Of a DNA stretch of 37,508 bases, positions 15,554 to 24,913 are shown in pieces. Where the stretch lies: NCBI GenBank assembly GCA_029858255.1, contig JAOUFJ010000025.1, positions 1 to 37,508 on the forward strand, read 5' to 3'. The stretch's first letter is position 1. Each line of letters begins with the position of its first letter. Origin of the DNA: a candidate division WOR-3 bacterium. GTDB lineage: Bacteria > Hydrothermota > Tepidihabitantia > SM23-42. Both the position numbers and the translations under genes were made by a program. The notes beneath the pieces were generated by a model. It was not told the origin of the DNA. It did no database searches and was given only the letters and a program-made list of their open reading frames with translations.

Positions 15554-15922
15554 ATGTATGTCAAAAAGCTAAGAGAATGCATGCCTTTCATCGGGGGCGA
15601 CGGTTCACTGTTGAGAGAGATTCTGCATCCGGGCAAAGAAGAAGTCGATATCCGCTACAGCCTCGCCTGGGCACGTTTGGCGCCAAAAAAAAAGACCACA
15701 GCGCACGTATTGGATCACGCTGAAGTCTACCATGTTCTCAGGGGAAAAGGTCGAATGCACATAAATAAGGAAGTTACTAAAGTTACAAGGAACGATACGG
15801 TGTACATACCATCTGGCGCGGTTCAATTCATCGAGAATACTGCTGACGAAGATCTGGAATTCCTGTGCATCGTTGACCCAGCCTGGCGACCTGAGATCGA
15901 ACGAGACGCAGAAGAGATCTGA
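15554..15922 (+). CDS. Small single-domain cupin protein
   Basis: A 122-aa protein with one cupin barrel. The first cupin motif is seen in HVLDHAEVYHVLRGKGRMHI, with His and Glu residues suited to bind a metal. The second lies near VYIPSGAVQFIENT. Such proteins can be sugar-phosphate isomerases, dioxygenases or small-molecule binding proteins; the substrate cannot be told from sequence. It is transcribed away from the hycI gene from a back-to-back promoter, so the two may share regulation. A gap of about 130 bp without recognisable features follows. Confidence 0.8.
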   Translation: MYVKKLRECMPFIGGDGSLLREILHPGKEEVDIRYSLAWARLAPKKKTTAHVLDHAEVYHVLRGKGRMHINKEVTKVTRNDTVYIPSGAVQFIENTADEDLEFLCIVDPAWRPEIERDAEEI

Positions 15923-16053
15923 CATTCAGGTGTCCAAACGGCTCTACCTCGTGAAAGTCCTGCAACTGTTTCTCATTCTATCGAATGCAATAAGAAAAAG
16001 AAATTCCACTACAACAGAGTCAATTTATTAAAACAGAATAAGGTCGATCGCTC

Positions 16054-16791
16054 ATGCAAATAGTACTGCTCTGCATATTGCTTTCAACGGGCACAGAACC
16101 GGCCGATTCCATGATATTCAGCCGAGGTTTTGACCGAATCGAGTACTACCATAATGCACTATATGCTGCTCCTCTTATTGGCAAAAGCATATTCCGGGTA
16201 TACGATAGTGACAGTTTACAGGCATTCTCTTTCACGGATGAAGTTAATTACCGGATAAGGGATTTCAGACTGACACCGTTTACCATCTACATCAACCGGG
16301 GTAGCATGTTGGAGAAATACTACATCACTTCAGGCATAAGAGAAGCCGTGTTCATATCAAGTGACATTTCATCATTCGACCTCTCAGCCGCCGAGGAAAT
16401 AGTTCTTGCAGACCGCAAACGACATGAACTCCTGTTCCTTGATTTTACCTATCAGGTTAAGTTCAAAATAGAGAACATCCTGATCGAAGATCTGAGGTGG
16501 CATGACGACCTGCTCTATGTGCTTACGAAGAACGGCGTCCACATCTATGACGAATACGGCAATCTCATCGAAAAGAAACCCACACCCGAAATCTGCAATA
16601 GAATCAACGTAGTGAATCACAAGATAGCGGTTTTTAACGAGAAAGCGGATTACATTTATCTTGCCGACGCGGTATGGGTGAAGAAAGAATTCCCTTACAC
16701 GATCCTGGATATCTGCGAAAGCAGAGAATCGCTTATCATACTCGATGGAAATGGTACTATTGTACATGTTCTTGACCGGAACAATTTCTGA
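16054..16791 (+). CDS. Secreted protein of unknown function, possibly beta-propeller-like
   Basis: A 245-aa protein with a short hydrophobic N terminus (MQIVLLCILLSTGTEP) that looks like a signal peptide. The rest is rich in short beta-strand-like stretches with alternating aromatic residues, such as DLLYVLTKNGVHIYDEYGN, which recall NHL/propeller-type blades. No catalytic motif is seen. It overlaps the next gene (905-aa surface protein) by 47 bp in another frame, so the two are probably made together. No clear promoter was found in the 130 bp before it. Confidence 0.65.
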   Translation: MQIVLLCILLSTGTEPADSMIFSRGFDRIEYYHNALYAAPLIGKSIFRVYDSDSLQAFSFTDEVNYRIRDFRLTPFTIYINRGSMLEKYYITSGIREAVFISSDISSFDLSAAEEIVLADRKRHELLFLDFTYQVKFKIENILIEDLRWHDDLLYVLTKNGVHIYDEYGNLIEKKPTPEICNRINVVNHKIAVFNEKADYIYLADAVWVKKEFPYTILDICESRESLIILDGNGTIVHVLDRNNF

Positions 16792-19462
16792 CACGGTTCC
16801 GATCGATCTCGATTCAGCATACTACAGGTATGAGGTAGTTGACTATGATACAACTATCGAAAAAACAAGCGAGGTAGTAAGGTTCGACACCATCGGAGAA
16901 GACATGAGCAACCTCAGAATAAGCGGAGCGAAGGATTTTTCCTTCGATGCAAAACAGGGTTTTGACCAAGGCCTAAAAGTTGACATAGTCGGTGATGTTG
17001 AAGGCGTTGGCATCGAAGGAAACCTCTCGGATAAGGCAACGCCTTCGTCGACCGTAAGGTTATCAGAAATCGAAAGAATCAGTCTGAAGGTATTCACCAA
17101 GAATTTCTCCGGGGGTGTTGGTAATCTAACACTTGACTTGCCATTCGGCATTAGGGACGAAATCCGCGGTGCCCGGGTGGGTGTACATACGGAAGATTAT
17201 GGACGGCAAATGAATGCCTCCTATGCTGTCAATCGAGGAATTTACGCACGAACACAATTCGCCGGCGAAGAAGGCAAACAGAGTCCCTATTTTCTGGAGG
17301 GTGCTGTAATCGCAGGAAGCGAACGGGTGTTTATTGCCCAGGGGATTTCACCACCAGTATTGCTTTCTCGTGACACCGATTATGATATCGATTACGAGAC
17401 TGGCATAATATCGTTTACCAATAACCATGTCATAACGAGCCATACTAGGATCGAAGTCGAATATCAAAAAGCTATCGAAGATTACCTTAACACCTATCAA
17501 CAGGCAGACGGCCAGTACAGCATCGGTGGAGTAGATATCCGCGGATTGTATCGCGCAAGCATTGACGATAAGAACGACCCGTTAACTTTCGTTCTAAGCC
17601 AGGAGGAAATAGACAGCCTGGCCTTGACCGGGGATAGCGCCCGTATACTACACACATATGCCGACACTTCGTCGGAAGGAAGTTATATCCTGGAGAACGA
17701 CCGTTTTGTATATGTAGGTCAAGGCAGCGGCGACTATGATGTTACATTCTTCTATGTCGGCGAAGGGAACGGTGATTACATTTATGATCCGGCACTGAGC
17801 GCCTTCTCCTACCAGGGCCCCGGACTCGGCAACTACTCCCCGACCAAGAATCTACCACTGCCCCGCCGCGAGGAATTCTATGCATTCAGTACCGAATTTT
17901 ATGATGCGCTTAAGCTACAAGTTTACGGGTCGAGGTTAGATAAAAACACTTTTTCAGGACTCGATGATGAAAATAACGATGGAACAGGATTCTCTGCACA
18001 TCTCAATAAAACACTGGGTTTTATGACGATAGGAGGCAATTACAGCCGATACGGAGATGATTTCTTCTCTCCAAGAAGCCGTGAGGACATTGATTATAAC
18101 TACGTTTGGAATACGAACGAAACTCTCGAGGAACTGGCTGATTTCTCGTTGGGCCTGGCACCGAAGGCTTTCCTCAAGATAGATGCAGGCTATGGGGTAC
18201 TTAACAGGAAACACAAACGGCGGTTTGTCAATTTCCGACCATTCTTCTTTGTCTTTGGCTACGAAAGCATTGACAGTCTGAATAAGTACTCTGCTGGTTT
18301 TACCAAGCGCTTTGCCAGACTGCTTCTAATGAGCCGCTACGAAAAATATGGATCCGTGCAACTCGTTAACTATGGCACGCAGTATGAAATCACCAAGGAT
18401 ATCGCAATTGGTCTGAATGGCCTATTCGACAAAGACAGTACCTCTTCTGGTCTGGCAAACACCTTCAATCTCAACACACAACCTTTCAGATTGTCACTCG
18501 GGCATAGATCACTCAACGATACAACTTTCTATTTCGGCAATGCCGGTATCAACTATACCTACCGGGGATTCTCGTTGTTCAGTGATCTTCAGCAGACCCA
18601 GAGATATTCGCAGAAGCGTGACGAAACATACATTAAAGTCGATGAGGGTGAGGGCGATTATGTATACGATCCGGTCACCGACACCTACATTGAGAAAGAG
18701 GGTGGCGACTACGTCCGCAGAATCTTCCTTTTACCTGATTTCACACGTGTGATTACCCGAAATTTCGGTGTGGAGGTGGCATATAACAGGGAATTCTATG
18801 ATGCCAACGGTCGCTTCTACTACATAGACGAGGAGAATTTCCGCAGCCACAGCGAGGACATAATCCTGCATCTTGCCTTGACAAGTTATGACATTTCATT
18901 ACAGCTGCGCCAGGATATACAAGATGATTCAAGGTATGTCCTTGCCACGAATTCAAGTTATGAACGAGCGGTGATCCTCTCACCATCGATCAACGCTGCG
19001 GCAGGCCGATTTGAATTCCAGACAACAACCGATTTGATCGGCGAGAACGAAAAAGAACACAGGAATACCTATCGAGGGGAAATATCCTATGATGTTATCC
19101 AGCGACCGCTCGTGCGCCCAAAAGCTGGCTACACATACAGCACAATGCGCTCCCAGTACTTTTCTGAGCTTGACGTCAGACAGCACGCGCCCAAGTCGGG
19201 TCTTCTGCTCAGCTTTCCACTTCGGAGATTACGCGGCAAATTCGAGACCACCGCGGAATTTGTCTATCGCTTATATAATATGGGTGATATTCCTTTCTTC
19301 TTTGCAGCGAATGAACCTGAGGGGCTGACCACGATCTTGAGCGCGCTCGCGAGTTTCGGAGTCGGTGCAAACACAGTATTCAACCTGATCTACCGTGTCG
19401 AATTCCGCCCCGGCGAAAGACCGAACCAGAATCTGAGATTGCAGTCGAGGATAAGATTCTGA
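16745..19462 (+). CDS. Large outer-membrane beta-barrel-like surface protein (905 aa)
   Basis: A 905-aa protein with a short hydrophobic leader (MEMVLLYMFLTGT). A domain follows with the pattern VEGVGIEGNLSDKATPSST and then LSEIERISLKVFTKNFSGG, seen in large surface proteins of FCB bacteria and distantly like SprA. Glycine-rich repeats of the type G-x-G-x-GDY-x-YDP occur near residues 325-370 and 635-660. The long C-terminal half alternates hydrophobic and polar residues like barrel strands, and the protein ends in Phe (LQSRIRF), as expected for insertion by the BAM machinery. The start overlaps the previous gene; ATG 16751 is an alternative. Precise role unknown. Confidence 0.7.
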   Translation: MEMVLLYMFLTGTISDTVPIDLDSAYYRYEVVDYDTTIEKTSEVVRFDTIGEDMSNLRISGAKDFSFDAKQGFDQGLKVDIVGDVEGVGIEGNLSDKATPSSTVRLSEIERISLKVFTKNFSGGVGNLTLDLPFGIRDEIRGARVGVHTEDYGRQMNASYAVNRGIYARTQFAGEEGKQSPYFLEGAVIAGSERVFIAQGISPPVLLSRDTDYDIDYETGIISFTNNHVITSHTRIEVEYQKAIEDYLNTYQQADGQYSIGGVDIRGLYRASIDDKNDPLTFVLSQEEIDSLALTGDSARILHTYADTSSEGSYILENDRFVYVGQGSGDYDVTFFYVGEGNGDYIYDPALSAFSYQGPGLGNYSPTKNLPLPRREEFYAFSTEFYDALKLQVYGSRLDKNTFSGLDDENNDGTGFSAHLNKTLGFMTIGGNYSRYGDDFFSPRSREDIDYNYVWNTNETLEELADFSLGLAPKAFLKIDAGYGVLNRKHKRRFVNFRPFFFVFGYESIDSLNKYSAGFTKRFARLLLMSRYEKYGSVQLVNYGTQYEITKDIAIGLNGLFDKDSTSSGLANTFNLNTQPFRLSLGHRSLNDTTFYFGNAGINYTYRGFSLFSDLQQTQRYSQKRDETYIKVDEGEGDYVYDPVTDTYIEKEGGDYVRRIFLLPDFTRVITRNFGVEVAYNREFYDANGRFYYIDEENFRSHSEDIILHLALTSYDISLQLRQDIQDDSRYVLATNSSYERAVILSPSINAAAGRFEFQTTTDLIGENEKEHRNTYRGEISYDVIQRPLVRPKAGYTYSTMRSQYFSELDVRQHAPKSGLLLSFPLRRLRGKFETTAEFVYRLYNMGDIPFFFAANEPEGLTTILSALASFGVGANTVFNLIYRVEFRPGERPNQNLRLQSRIRF

Positions 19463-20280
19463 TGGATGACCAGTATCGAAAATTCTACGAATCAGTAGCC
19501 GAGAAATACCCTGAAGATTCAATCGTCTATAGAACACTGAGCGGATACCTGCGGAAAAAATGGATAATGAATAAATTGCGTGACTTTCCACAAGGTAGTC
19601 TCCTTGACTGCGGATGCAACGTGGGAACACTATCGAGGAACTGGCAAAAGGGGATTGTATTCGGAGTCGACATCGCCCATGCAGTCCTCAAAAAAGGAAA
19701 AGCATTATCACCTCAAACCAATTTTGTGCAAGCCGATCTATGCGATATGAGAATGTTCAAAACAGAATCCGTAGACAGCGCGATGGTGTGCGAGGTCGTC
19801 GAACACCTGGTCACAGCGGATCGATTCTTCGAAAACCTCTACCGCACAATGAAAAAGGGCGGCCTCGTTCTCGTCACTTCACCGAACTTCACTTCGTCCA
19901 GGCCGCACAGAATCCCGCTCGGGATTTTGCGCAGCTTCGGCGTCAATCAGGGAACCGAAGGGAAACACTACCTGCACACCGCATATAAACCCGCTGAACT
20001 TGCAGCAATGGCACAGAGGGCCGGCTATACAGTCCTCGAGCAAGGCAGTTTTGAAATTGAGCTGCGCGGATGGCTGAAACCAATTACTATTTTAAGGCAG
20101 TTTCTTAACAAGGTCAGCATGCATCTTGCGCCGGCATCACGAATGCCCCAGCTGCTCGAACACGGTTTTAACAGGATCGAGCTCAACATCTTCTATGCTC
20201 TTGACACGTTCAATTTTGGTTTGTTGTTGAGAAAAATATTCAGCGAAGGACGTCGGTCGTATATCGTTGCGAAGAAATGA
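19462..20280 (+). CDS. Class I SAM-dependent methyltransferase
   Basis: A 272-aa protein with the SAM-binding fold: motif I LLDCGCNVGTLS (about residues 46-57), the acidic motif II FGVDIAHAVLKKG, and motif III-like MVCEVVEHLV. It belongs to the UbiE/type 11 methyltransferases; the substrate is unknown. Its start shares one base with the stop of the surface-protein gene (TGATG), and its end overlaps queA by 4 bp (ATGA), so all are probably co-transcribed. Confidence 0.85.
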   Translation: MDDQYRKFYESVAEKYPEDSIVYRTLSGYLRKKWIMNKLRDFPQGSLLDCGCNVGTLSRNWQKGIVFGVDIAHAVLKKGKALSPQTNFVQADLCDMRMFKTESVDSAMVCEVVEHLVTADRFFENLYRTMKKGGLVLVTSPNFTSSRPHRIPLGILRSFGVNQGTEGKHYLHTAYKPAELAAMAQRAGYTVLEQGSFEIELRGWLKPITILRQFLNKVSMHLAPASRMPQLLEHGFNRIELNIFYALDTFNFGLLLRKIFSEGRRSYIVAKK

Positions 20281-21272
20281 AACTGAGCGATTTCGACTAT
20301 TCTTTGCCAAAGGAACTGATCGCTCAACATCCTCTTGAGGAACGCAGTTCCGCACGTCTCCTGGTTCTCAATCGTAGAACCGGTGAGACCATACATTCCC
20401 GATTCGATCGCATCGCTGATTTTATCCATGCAGACGATACAATCGTCCTCAATAACACCAGGGTGTTCAAAGCACGCATCATAGGTTCGAAAAAAACCGG
20501 CGGCAAGGTCGAAATCCTCCTCATCAGAGATGAAGGAGCAGGGCAATGGGAAGCAATGATATCACACACTCGGCGGCTGCGCGAAGGAATGGCCATTCAT
20601 TTTGATGAAAGAACCCATGCCACGGTTAAAAGATTAACGACGGGTTCCAGGGGCATTCTTGAATTCAATGATGATGCAATGAAGATCGCTGAACAACATG
20701 GCAAGGTACCTCTGCCCCACTACATAAGACGTGAGGCGGTTCAAGAAGATGTTGATGACTATCAAACGGTATTTGCGAGAAACACCGGTTCCATCGCCGC
20801 GCCGACCGCCGGACTGCACTTTACGGAGAAACTGCTCGATGAAATTCGAACGAAAGGCACTACAGTTTCAGAGATAACCCTGCACATCGGTCCAGGAACG
20901 TTCAAACCGATAAGAAGCGAGCAAATCGAAAAGCACTGCATGGATGCGGAATTCTTCGAAATATCCGAAACCGCGCTTGCAGCAATGAGAGGTGCCAAAA
21001 AAGTCTTTGCCGTGGGAACCTCGGTGTGCCGCGCCCTCGAAACCTATGCCAGGACCGATGAGAAGAGCGCGTGGGCAGACCTATTCATCTATCCGGAATT
21101 CAAATTTCAACTGGTGAATAGCCTGATCACTAACTTCCACTTACCGCGTTCGACACCGCTGTTATTGGTCTGCGCCTTTGCAGGCAGAGATTCGGTGTTT
21201 AAGGCGTATCGTGAAGCCATAAGGCAGAAATACCGTTTCCTATCCTACGGCGATGCGATGTTGATTTTGTGA
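20277..21272 (+). CDS. queA: S-adenosylmethionine:tRNA ribosyltransferase-isomerase (queuosine synthesis)
   Basis: A 331-aa protein of normal QueA length. QueA moves the ribosyl part of SAM onto preQ1 in the tRNA anticodon to give epoxyqueuosine. Diagnostic blocks are DFDYSLPKELIAQHPLEERS at the N terminus, NNTRVFKARI, APTAGLHFTEKLL, HIGPGTFKPI, LITNFHLPRSTPLLLV and the C-terminal YRFLSYGDAMLI. It overlaps the methyltransferase gene by 4 bp. No other queuosine gene is seen in the window. Confidence 0.97.
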   Translation: MKLSDFDYSLPKELIAQHPLEERSSARLLVLNRRTGETIHSRFDRIADFIHADDTIVLNNTRVFKARIIGSKKTGGKVEILLIRDEGAGQWEAMISHTRRLREGMAIHFDERTHATVKRLTTGSRGILEFNDDAMKIAEQHGKVPLPHYIRREAVQEDVDDYQTVFARNTGSIAAPTAGLHFTEKLLDEIRTKGTTVSEITLHIGPGTFKPIRSEQIEKHCMDAEFFEISETALAAMRGAKKVFAVGTSVCRALETYARTDEKSAWADLFIYPEFKFQLVNSLITNFHLPRSTPLLLVCAFAGRDSVFKAYREAIRQKYRFLSYGDAMLIL

Positions 21273-21347
21273 AACGAATTCAAGACTAACCACATCCGGA
21301 GTTTTAATTCTTTGGGGGTAAAAAACCAGATAATCTAAGGAATTTTT

Positions 21348-21370
21348 GTCAACCTATTGTCAACCTATTG
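21348..21370. repeat. Tandem 11-bp repeat in the gap after queA
   Basis: GTCAACCTATT occurs at 21348-21358 and 21359-21369, directly joined. The 222-bp gap between queA and the glycosyltransferase gene holds no gene that I can see; apart from this repeat it contains the promoter at 21460-21487. Confidence 0.6.
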
Positions 21371-21459
21371 ATGCTAACTCAAACCCGTATCTAAGCAACC
21401 GACACGGGAAGCCTTGAAGGATTTTTCAATATGAATCTATCACGGATGCCAACTAGCGA

Positions 21460-21487
21460 TTGACAATATTTCATCCATATGTATAAT
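21460..21487 (+). promoter_or_regulatory. Promoter of the GT2 gene, probably leaderless
   Basis: TTGACA at 21460-21465 and TATAAT at 21482-21487 with a 16-bp spacer, both exact consensus. The ATG at 21495 follows the -10 box by 7 nt, so the transcript should start at the start codon. The ATG at 21491 is in another frame. Confidence 0.8.
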
Positions 21488-21494
21488 AATATGT

Positions 21495-22226
21495 ATGCAG
21501 AAGGGGCTGGTTATTATCCCGACCTACAATGAATCGGCAAATATAAAAAAGATAATCAACATCATCCTGGCCGTCTCGCAGAAGCTTGAAGTCCTCGTGA
21601 TCGACGACAATTCACCCGATAATACAGCGAAAATAATCAGAGAAATAAGAAAGAAGAACAAGCGTGTACACCTGGAGACCAGGACCAGAAAACTTGGACT
21701 GGGCACGGCATATGTAAAGGGCTTTGACTATGCACTCAAAAAAGGATATGATTTTGCCTTTGAAATGGACGCCGATTTTTCACATGACCCGATCGAGCTC
21801 CCAAACTTCATCAACCTGTTGGGCGACTACGACCTCATCATTGGCTCGCGCTACATTCAGGGTATAAGCGTGGTGAACTGGCCGATGAAACGACTATTAC
21901 TGTCCTATTTTGCCTGCGCCTTTGCACGTGTCGTGACAGGAATTCCGGTGCGGGATTTGACGAGCGGTTTCAAATGCTATTCGAGAAATGCCCTGGCGCG
22001 AATCGACTGGAGGAAGTTCAAGGTCGATGGTTACGGGTTTCAGATACAGAGCGTATACTCAGTATACAAAGCTGGATTACGCCTGAAGGAAATCCCGATT
22101 ATTTTCGTTGAGCGCCGGGCCGGAGAATCAAAGATGTCCAAAAAAATAATATGGGAAGCCTGGTGGCTTGTCTGGAAACTCCGGCTTCTTTCAATATTTA
22201 ACGGCAAACGATACGTGAAATTATAA
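21495..22226 (+). CDS. Polyprenol-phosphate-mannose synthase-like glycosyltransferase (GT2, DPM1 type)
   Basis: A 243-aa soluble-type GT2 enzyme. It shows the nucleotide-sugar site IIPTYNESANIKKII and VIDDNSPDNTA, the metal-binding EMDADFSHDP (DxD type), and the DPM1-like block PVRDLTSGFKCYSR. DPM1-type enzymes make polyprenyl-phosphate mannose or a related lipid-linked sugar at the membrane. The product could serve the GT-C-like protein encoded at 27795-29210, which would use such a donor. No membrane helices are present. It is first in a unit that continues into the propeller protein 15 bp later. Confidence 0.87.
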   Translation: MQKGLVIIPTYNESANIKKIINIILAVSQKLEVLVIDDNSPDNTAKIIREIRKKNKRVHLETRTRKLGLGTAYVKGFDYALKKGYDFAFEMDADFSHDPIELPNFINLLGDYDLIIGSRYIQGISVVNWPMKRLLLSYFACAFARVVTGIPVRDLTSGFKCYSRNALARIDWRKFKVDGYGFQIQSVYSVYKAGLRLKEIPIIFVERRAGESKMSKKIIWEAWWLVWKLRLLSIFNGKRYVKL

Positions 22227-22241
22227 TCTGGAGGTTATTCC

Positions 22242-24410
22242 TTGATACAAATCATCCTCTTGGTGTTGGCGATAGATATACAGCCCGAATACTACACCAA
22301 TACCAATATTATATATGATTTTACAGGGCGCGATAGCATGATTTACTGCGCCACAAATGGCGGCTTCGTCGCTTTCAACAAACTGACGGATGTTTTCAGT
22401 GTTCTAACCAACACCGACGGACTCCAAAAGAACGAACAAAGCTGCGTGGGTCTGGATAGTTCGGGACATATTTGGACAGGTAATACGCTTGGGCTGGTAC
22501 TGGTAGAGAATGACTTGAGCAGCATACTTACCTATCCGATTGAATGTCTCACATGCACCAGAATACAGGTTATCGCCTGTCTCAGGGATAGCGTCTATGT
22601 CGGCTCATCGAACGGGATTCTGTTCATCGACACGAAGGGAACACCCCTCGATTTCTCCGACGACACCCAGACCAAAATATTCGACATCGACGTTCGCTCC
22701 ATCGCCATTGATGACACTTCGATCTGGGTAGGCACGGCGACCAACGGTATCATACGCTACTCAAAGGACGGTCTGCAGCACCAAGTGACATATACGGTCA
22801 ACGATGGGCTACTGGACAACGAGATCAACGCACTGGCATTGATCGACAGTCAATTGTATGCGGGAACGAATTCGGGTTTGAACCGTCTCGTTTCCGGCTA
22901 TTTCGATACGTTGCTCATCAACTATCAAATAAATAATATGAGTCACCTGGGTGACTCAATCATACTCGGACTCGACCAGGATCAGAAGGTCGCCTTCTTC
23001 TTTGAAGGTAATGTCACCACAATAAACAGCGGGCTTCCCTGGTACACGACAGTGCATTGTTTGCTGAATCTCCAGGATGAATTGTTCTGTGGACTCGGTA
23101 ACCGCTACACTCATAACTATTTCAGCGAAGGGATCGGCCGCTACGATGCAGAAAACGGAATATGGGACATTAAGAAGAACAGATGTTTGCCGTCGAACCA
23201 TATTGCGGAGATAACGGCGAACGAAAACGGGATCTTCGTGGCTTGCGGTCAACGTGAGCAAAGTGTAGCATCAAGAGGATTCGGCTGGCTGAACAACCAT
23301 CATGAATGGCTCAGTTTCTCAACAGATTCCATCCTACCCTCGAATTTTGTCCACAGGTGTTCAACTGCGCCCGATGGCAGGATCTGGCTCGGTTACAACA
23401 CATTTCCGGACAGCTACACGTCCGTAATGTTGTCTTGTTTTGATCCGCAAGAAGAAACCTGGTTTGATATATTCAATCGCTACAACGGGATGGAAGGGAC
23501 CGAAGCAGTATGGGATATCGCTTTCGACAATGACAATACCATGTATCTCGCTCTCGGACGTCCTACTGACAAGCTGTGGCTTATTGACTCATCACTCACG
23601 ACTGTCTACTATCTGGGCCCACAAACGACTGATTTCAGAATTGAGATCGCTTTGAGCTCTTCAGGCATTATCTGGCAGACGCACACCGACGCCGGGCTCT
23701 CCATGACCGATACAAAGAATACCTTGTTTGACCGCACCGATGATGAGTATCGCAACTACACAAAATCTGACGGGATTGCGTCTAACTACATGCGTGGCTG
23801 TCTGGTCGCACCGAACAACGTGCTATACGCGTGCACTGACACCGGTTTGGTCGTATTTGACAGCGCCGGGTTCATTAACAGAGATGATATCACCAATGCC
23901 GAATTGCTCGATGTCGAACTCGATTCGCAAGGGCGATTGTGGATTCTGGCGCGGGACGGCATTCACAGTCTCGATTTGTCAACCAACGTAATAAGCAGCT
24001 GGAGATTCTCAGACCTCGGCGTCGATATTAACTTTCTTGAATCAATCGCGGCGATGACACAGGTACAAGGATTCGAATTCGACCCGATAAGACGCTGCTT
24101 CTGGGTTGGCGGTGAGAACGGCCTGCTCAAACTGGCTGTCCATTACGATCCAGAAGTCGAAATCGGAGCCGCATCTGTCTACCCCAATCCGGCGACCGGT
24201 AACGCGGTTCGTATCAAGGATATACCTCAGGACGCTCGCGTCGATATATACACAATATCAGGCCGGCGCGTCGCCCAGGACCTTGTGCTTGATCTTGTCT
24301 TCGGCGAGGTCGTATGGCAAATCCCGGAAGACATTGCCAGCGGCATGTATTTCGCACTGGTGAAATCCGAACAAGGTGATCAGACCTACAAATTTGCGAT
24401 CGCCCGGTAG
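22242..24410 (+). CDS. Secreted beta-propeller protein with C-terminal sorting domain
   Basis: A 722-aa protein starting with TTG after a strong GGAGG site. A short hydrophobic leader (MIQIILLVLAIDIQP) is followed by many two-component-regulator-type propeller blades, for example VNDGLLDNEINALALI plus AGTNSGLNRL, and WVGTATNGIIRYSKDGL. The last 80 residues (VYPNPATGNAV, then VDIYTISGRRV and SGMYFALV) form a T9SS/FlgD-like sorting domain. There is no kinase part, so it is probably a secreted or surface-bound binding protein. Substrate unknown. Confidence 0.85.
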   Translation: MIQIILLVLAIDIQPEYYTNTNIIYDFTGRDSMIYCATNGGFVAFNKLTDVFSVLTNTDGLQKNEQSCVGLDSSGHIWTGNTLGLVLVENDLSSILTYPIECLTCTRIQVIACLRDSVYVGSSNGILFIDTKGTPLDFSDDTQTKIFDIDVRSIAIDDTSIWVGTATNGIIRYSKDGLQHQVTYTVNDGLLDNEINALALIDSQLYAGTNSGLNRLVSGYFDTLLINYQINNMSHLGDSIILGLDQDQKVAFFFEGNVTTINSGLPWYTTVHCLLNLQDELFCGLGNRYTHNYFSEGIGRYDAENGIWDIKKNRCLPSNHIAEITANENGIFVACGQREQSVASRGFGWLNNHHEWLSFSTDSILPSNFVHRCSTAPDGRIWLGYNTFPDSYTSVMLSCFDPQEETWFDIFNRYNGMEGTEAVWDIAFDNDNTMYLALGRPTDKLWLIDSSLTTVYYLGPQTTDFRIEIALSSSGIIWQTHTDAGLSMTDTKNTLFDRTDDEYRNYTKSDGIASNYMRGCLVAPNNVLYACTDTGLVVFDSAGFINRDDITNAELLDVELDSQGRLWILARDGIHSLDLSTNVISSWRFSDLGVDINFLESIAAMTQVQGFEFDPIRRCFWVGGENGLLKLAVHYDPEVEIGAASVYPNPATGNAVRIKDIPQDARVDIYTISGRRVAQDLVLDLVFGEVVWQIPEDIASGMYFALVKSEQGDQTYKFAIAR

Positions 24411-24458
24411 TAGCATCTTCGCTCATCCCGCATGTAATCTGCTGAAAAGAACATCCTT

Positions 24459-24800
24459 ATGCATGAATTCGGCGTAACCAAATCACTGGTCGACCTCTGC
24501 AATCAGGAGGCCGCAAACAATGGAATCAAGAAAGTGCATAGAATTCACTTGAAGGTTGGTAGATTCACCGGATTCTCACCAGACTCCATTCAGTTTTATT
24601 TCGAACACTTGAAGGTCAATACAAGATGTAGTTCCGCATCCATCGTATTCGAAGAAATCCCAATCAAGATCAGCTGCGGCAAGTGTCACAAGCGCAGCGT
24701 AATTGACGAGCCTGTGCTGCTGTGTCCGAATTGTGGTAGCGATAAGATCGACCTCATATCTGGCAGGGAATTTTCTGTGGCATCGATCGAAGGAGAGTGA
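24459..24800 (+). CDS. hypA: Hydrogenase nickel-incorporation protein HypA
   Basis: A 113-aa protein with the HypA start MHE (His2 and Glu3 help bind Ni) and a zinc site made of CGKC and CPNC in the C-terminal half. HypA passes nickel to the hydrogenase large subunit together with HypB, encoded next. It matches the family length. It lies about 10 kb from the hydrogenase operon on the other strand, so it must act in trans. Confidence 0.95.
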   Translation: MHEFGVTKSLVDLCNQEAANNGIKKVHRIHLKVGRFTGFSPDSIQFYFEHLKVNTRCSSASIVFEEIPIKISCGKCHKRSVIDEPVLLCPNCGSDKIDLISGREFSVASIEGE

Positions 24801-24913
24801 TTGCCAAAATTCTTGTCACTCAATGCCCTTTTAAACACGATATATTCAGAAACCGAGCATCATCCCAAACCAAATACTTGGGTGGTATGAGATGTATGAA
24901 AGGAGCAGAATTA

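Noticed and set aside
15960-16053. A promoter before the 16054 gene
   Set aside because: AT-rich words occur, but no pair fits the -35/16 bp/-10 pattern seen at the other sites.
24797-24913. GTG start of hypB at 24797
   Set aside because: It is too close to its only purine-rich site and adds 39 residues unlike HypB; ATG 24914 has a well-placed AAAGGAG.
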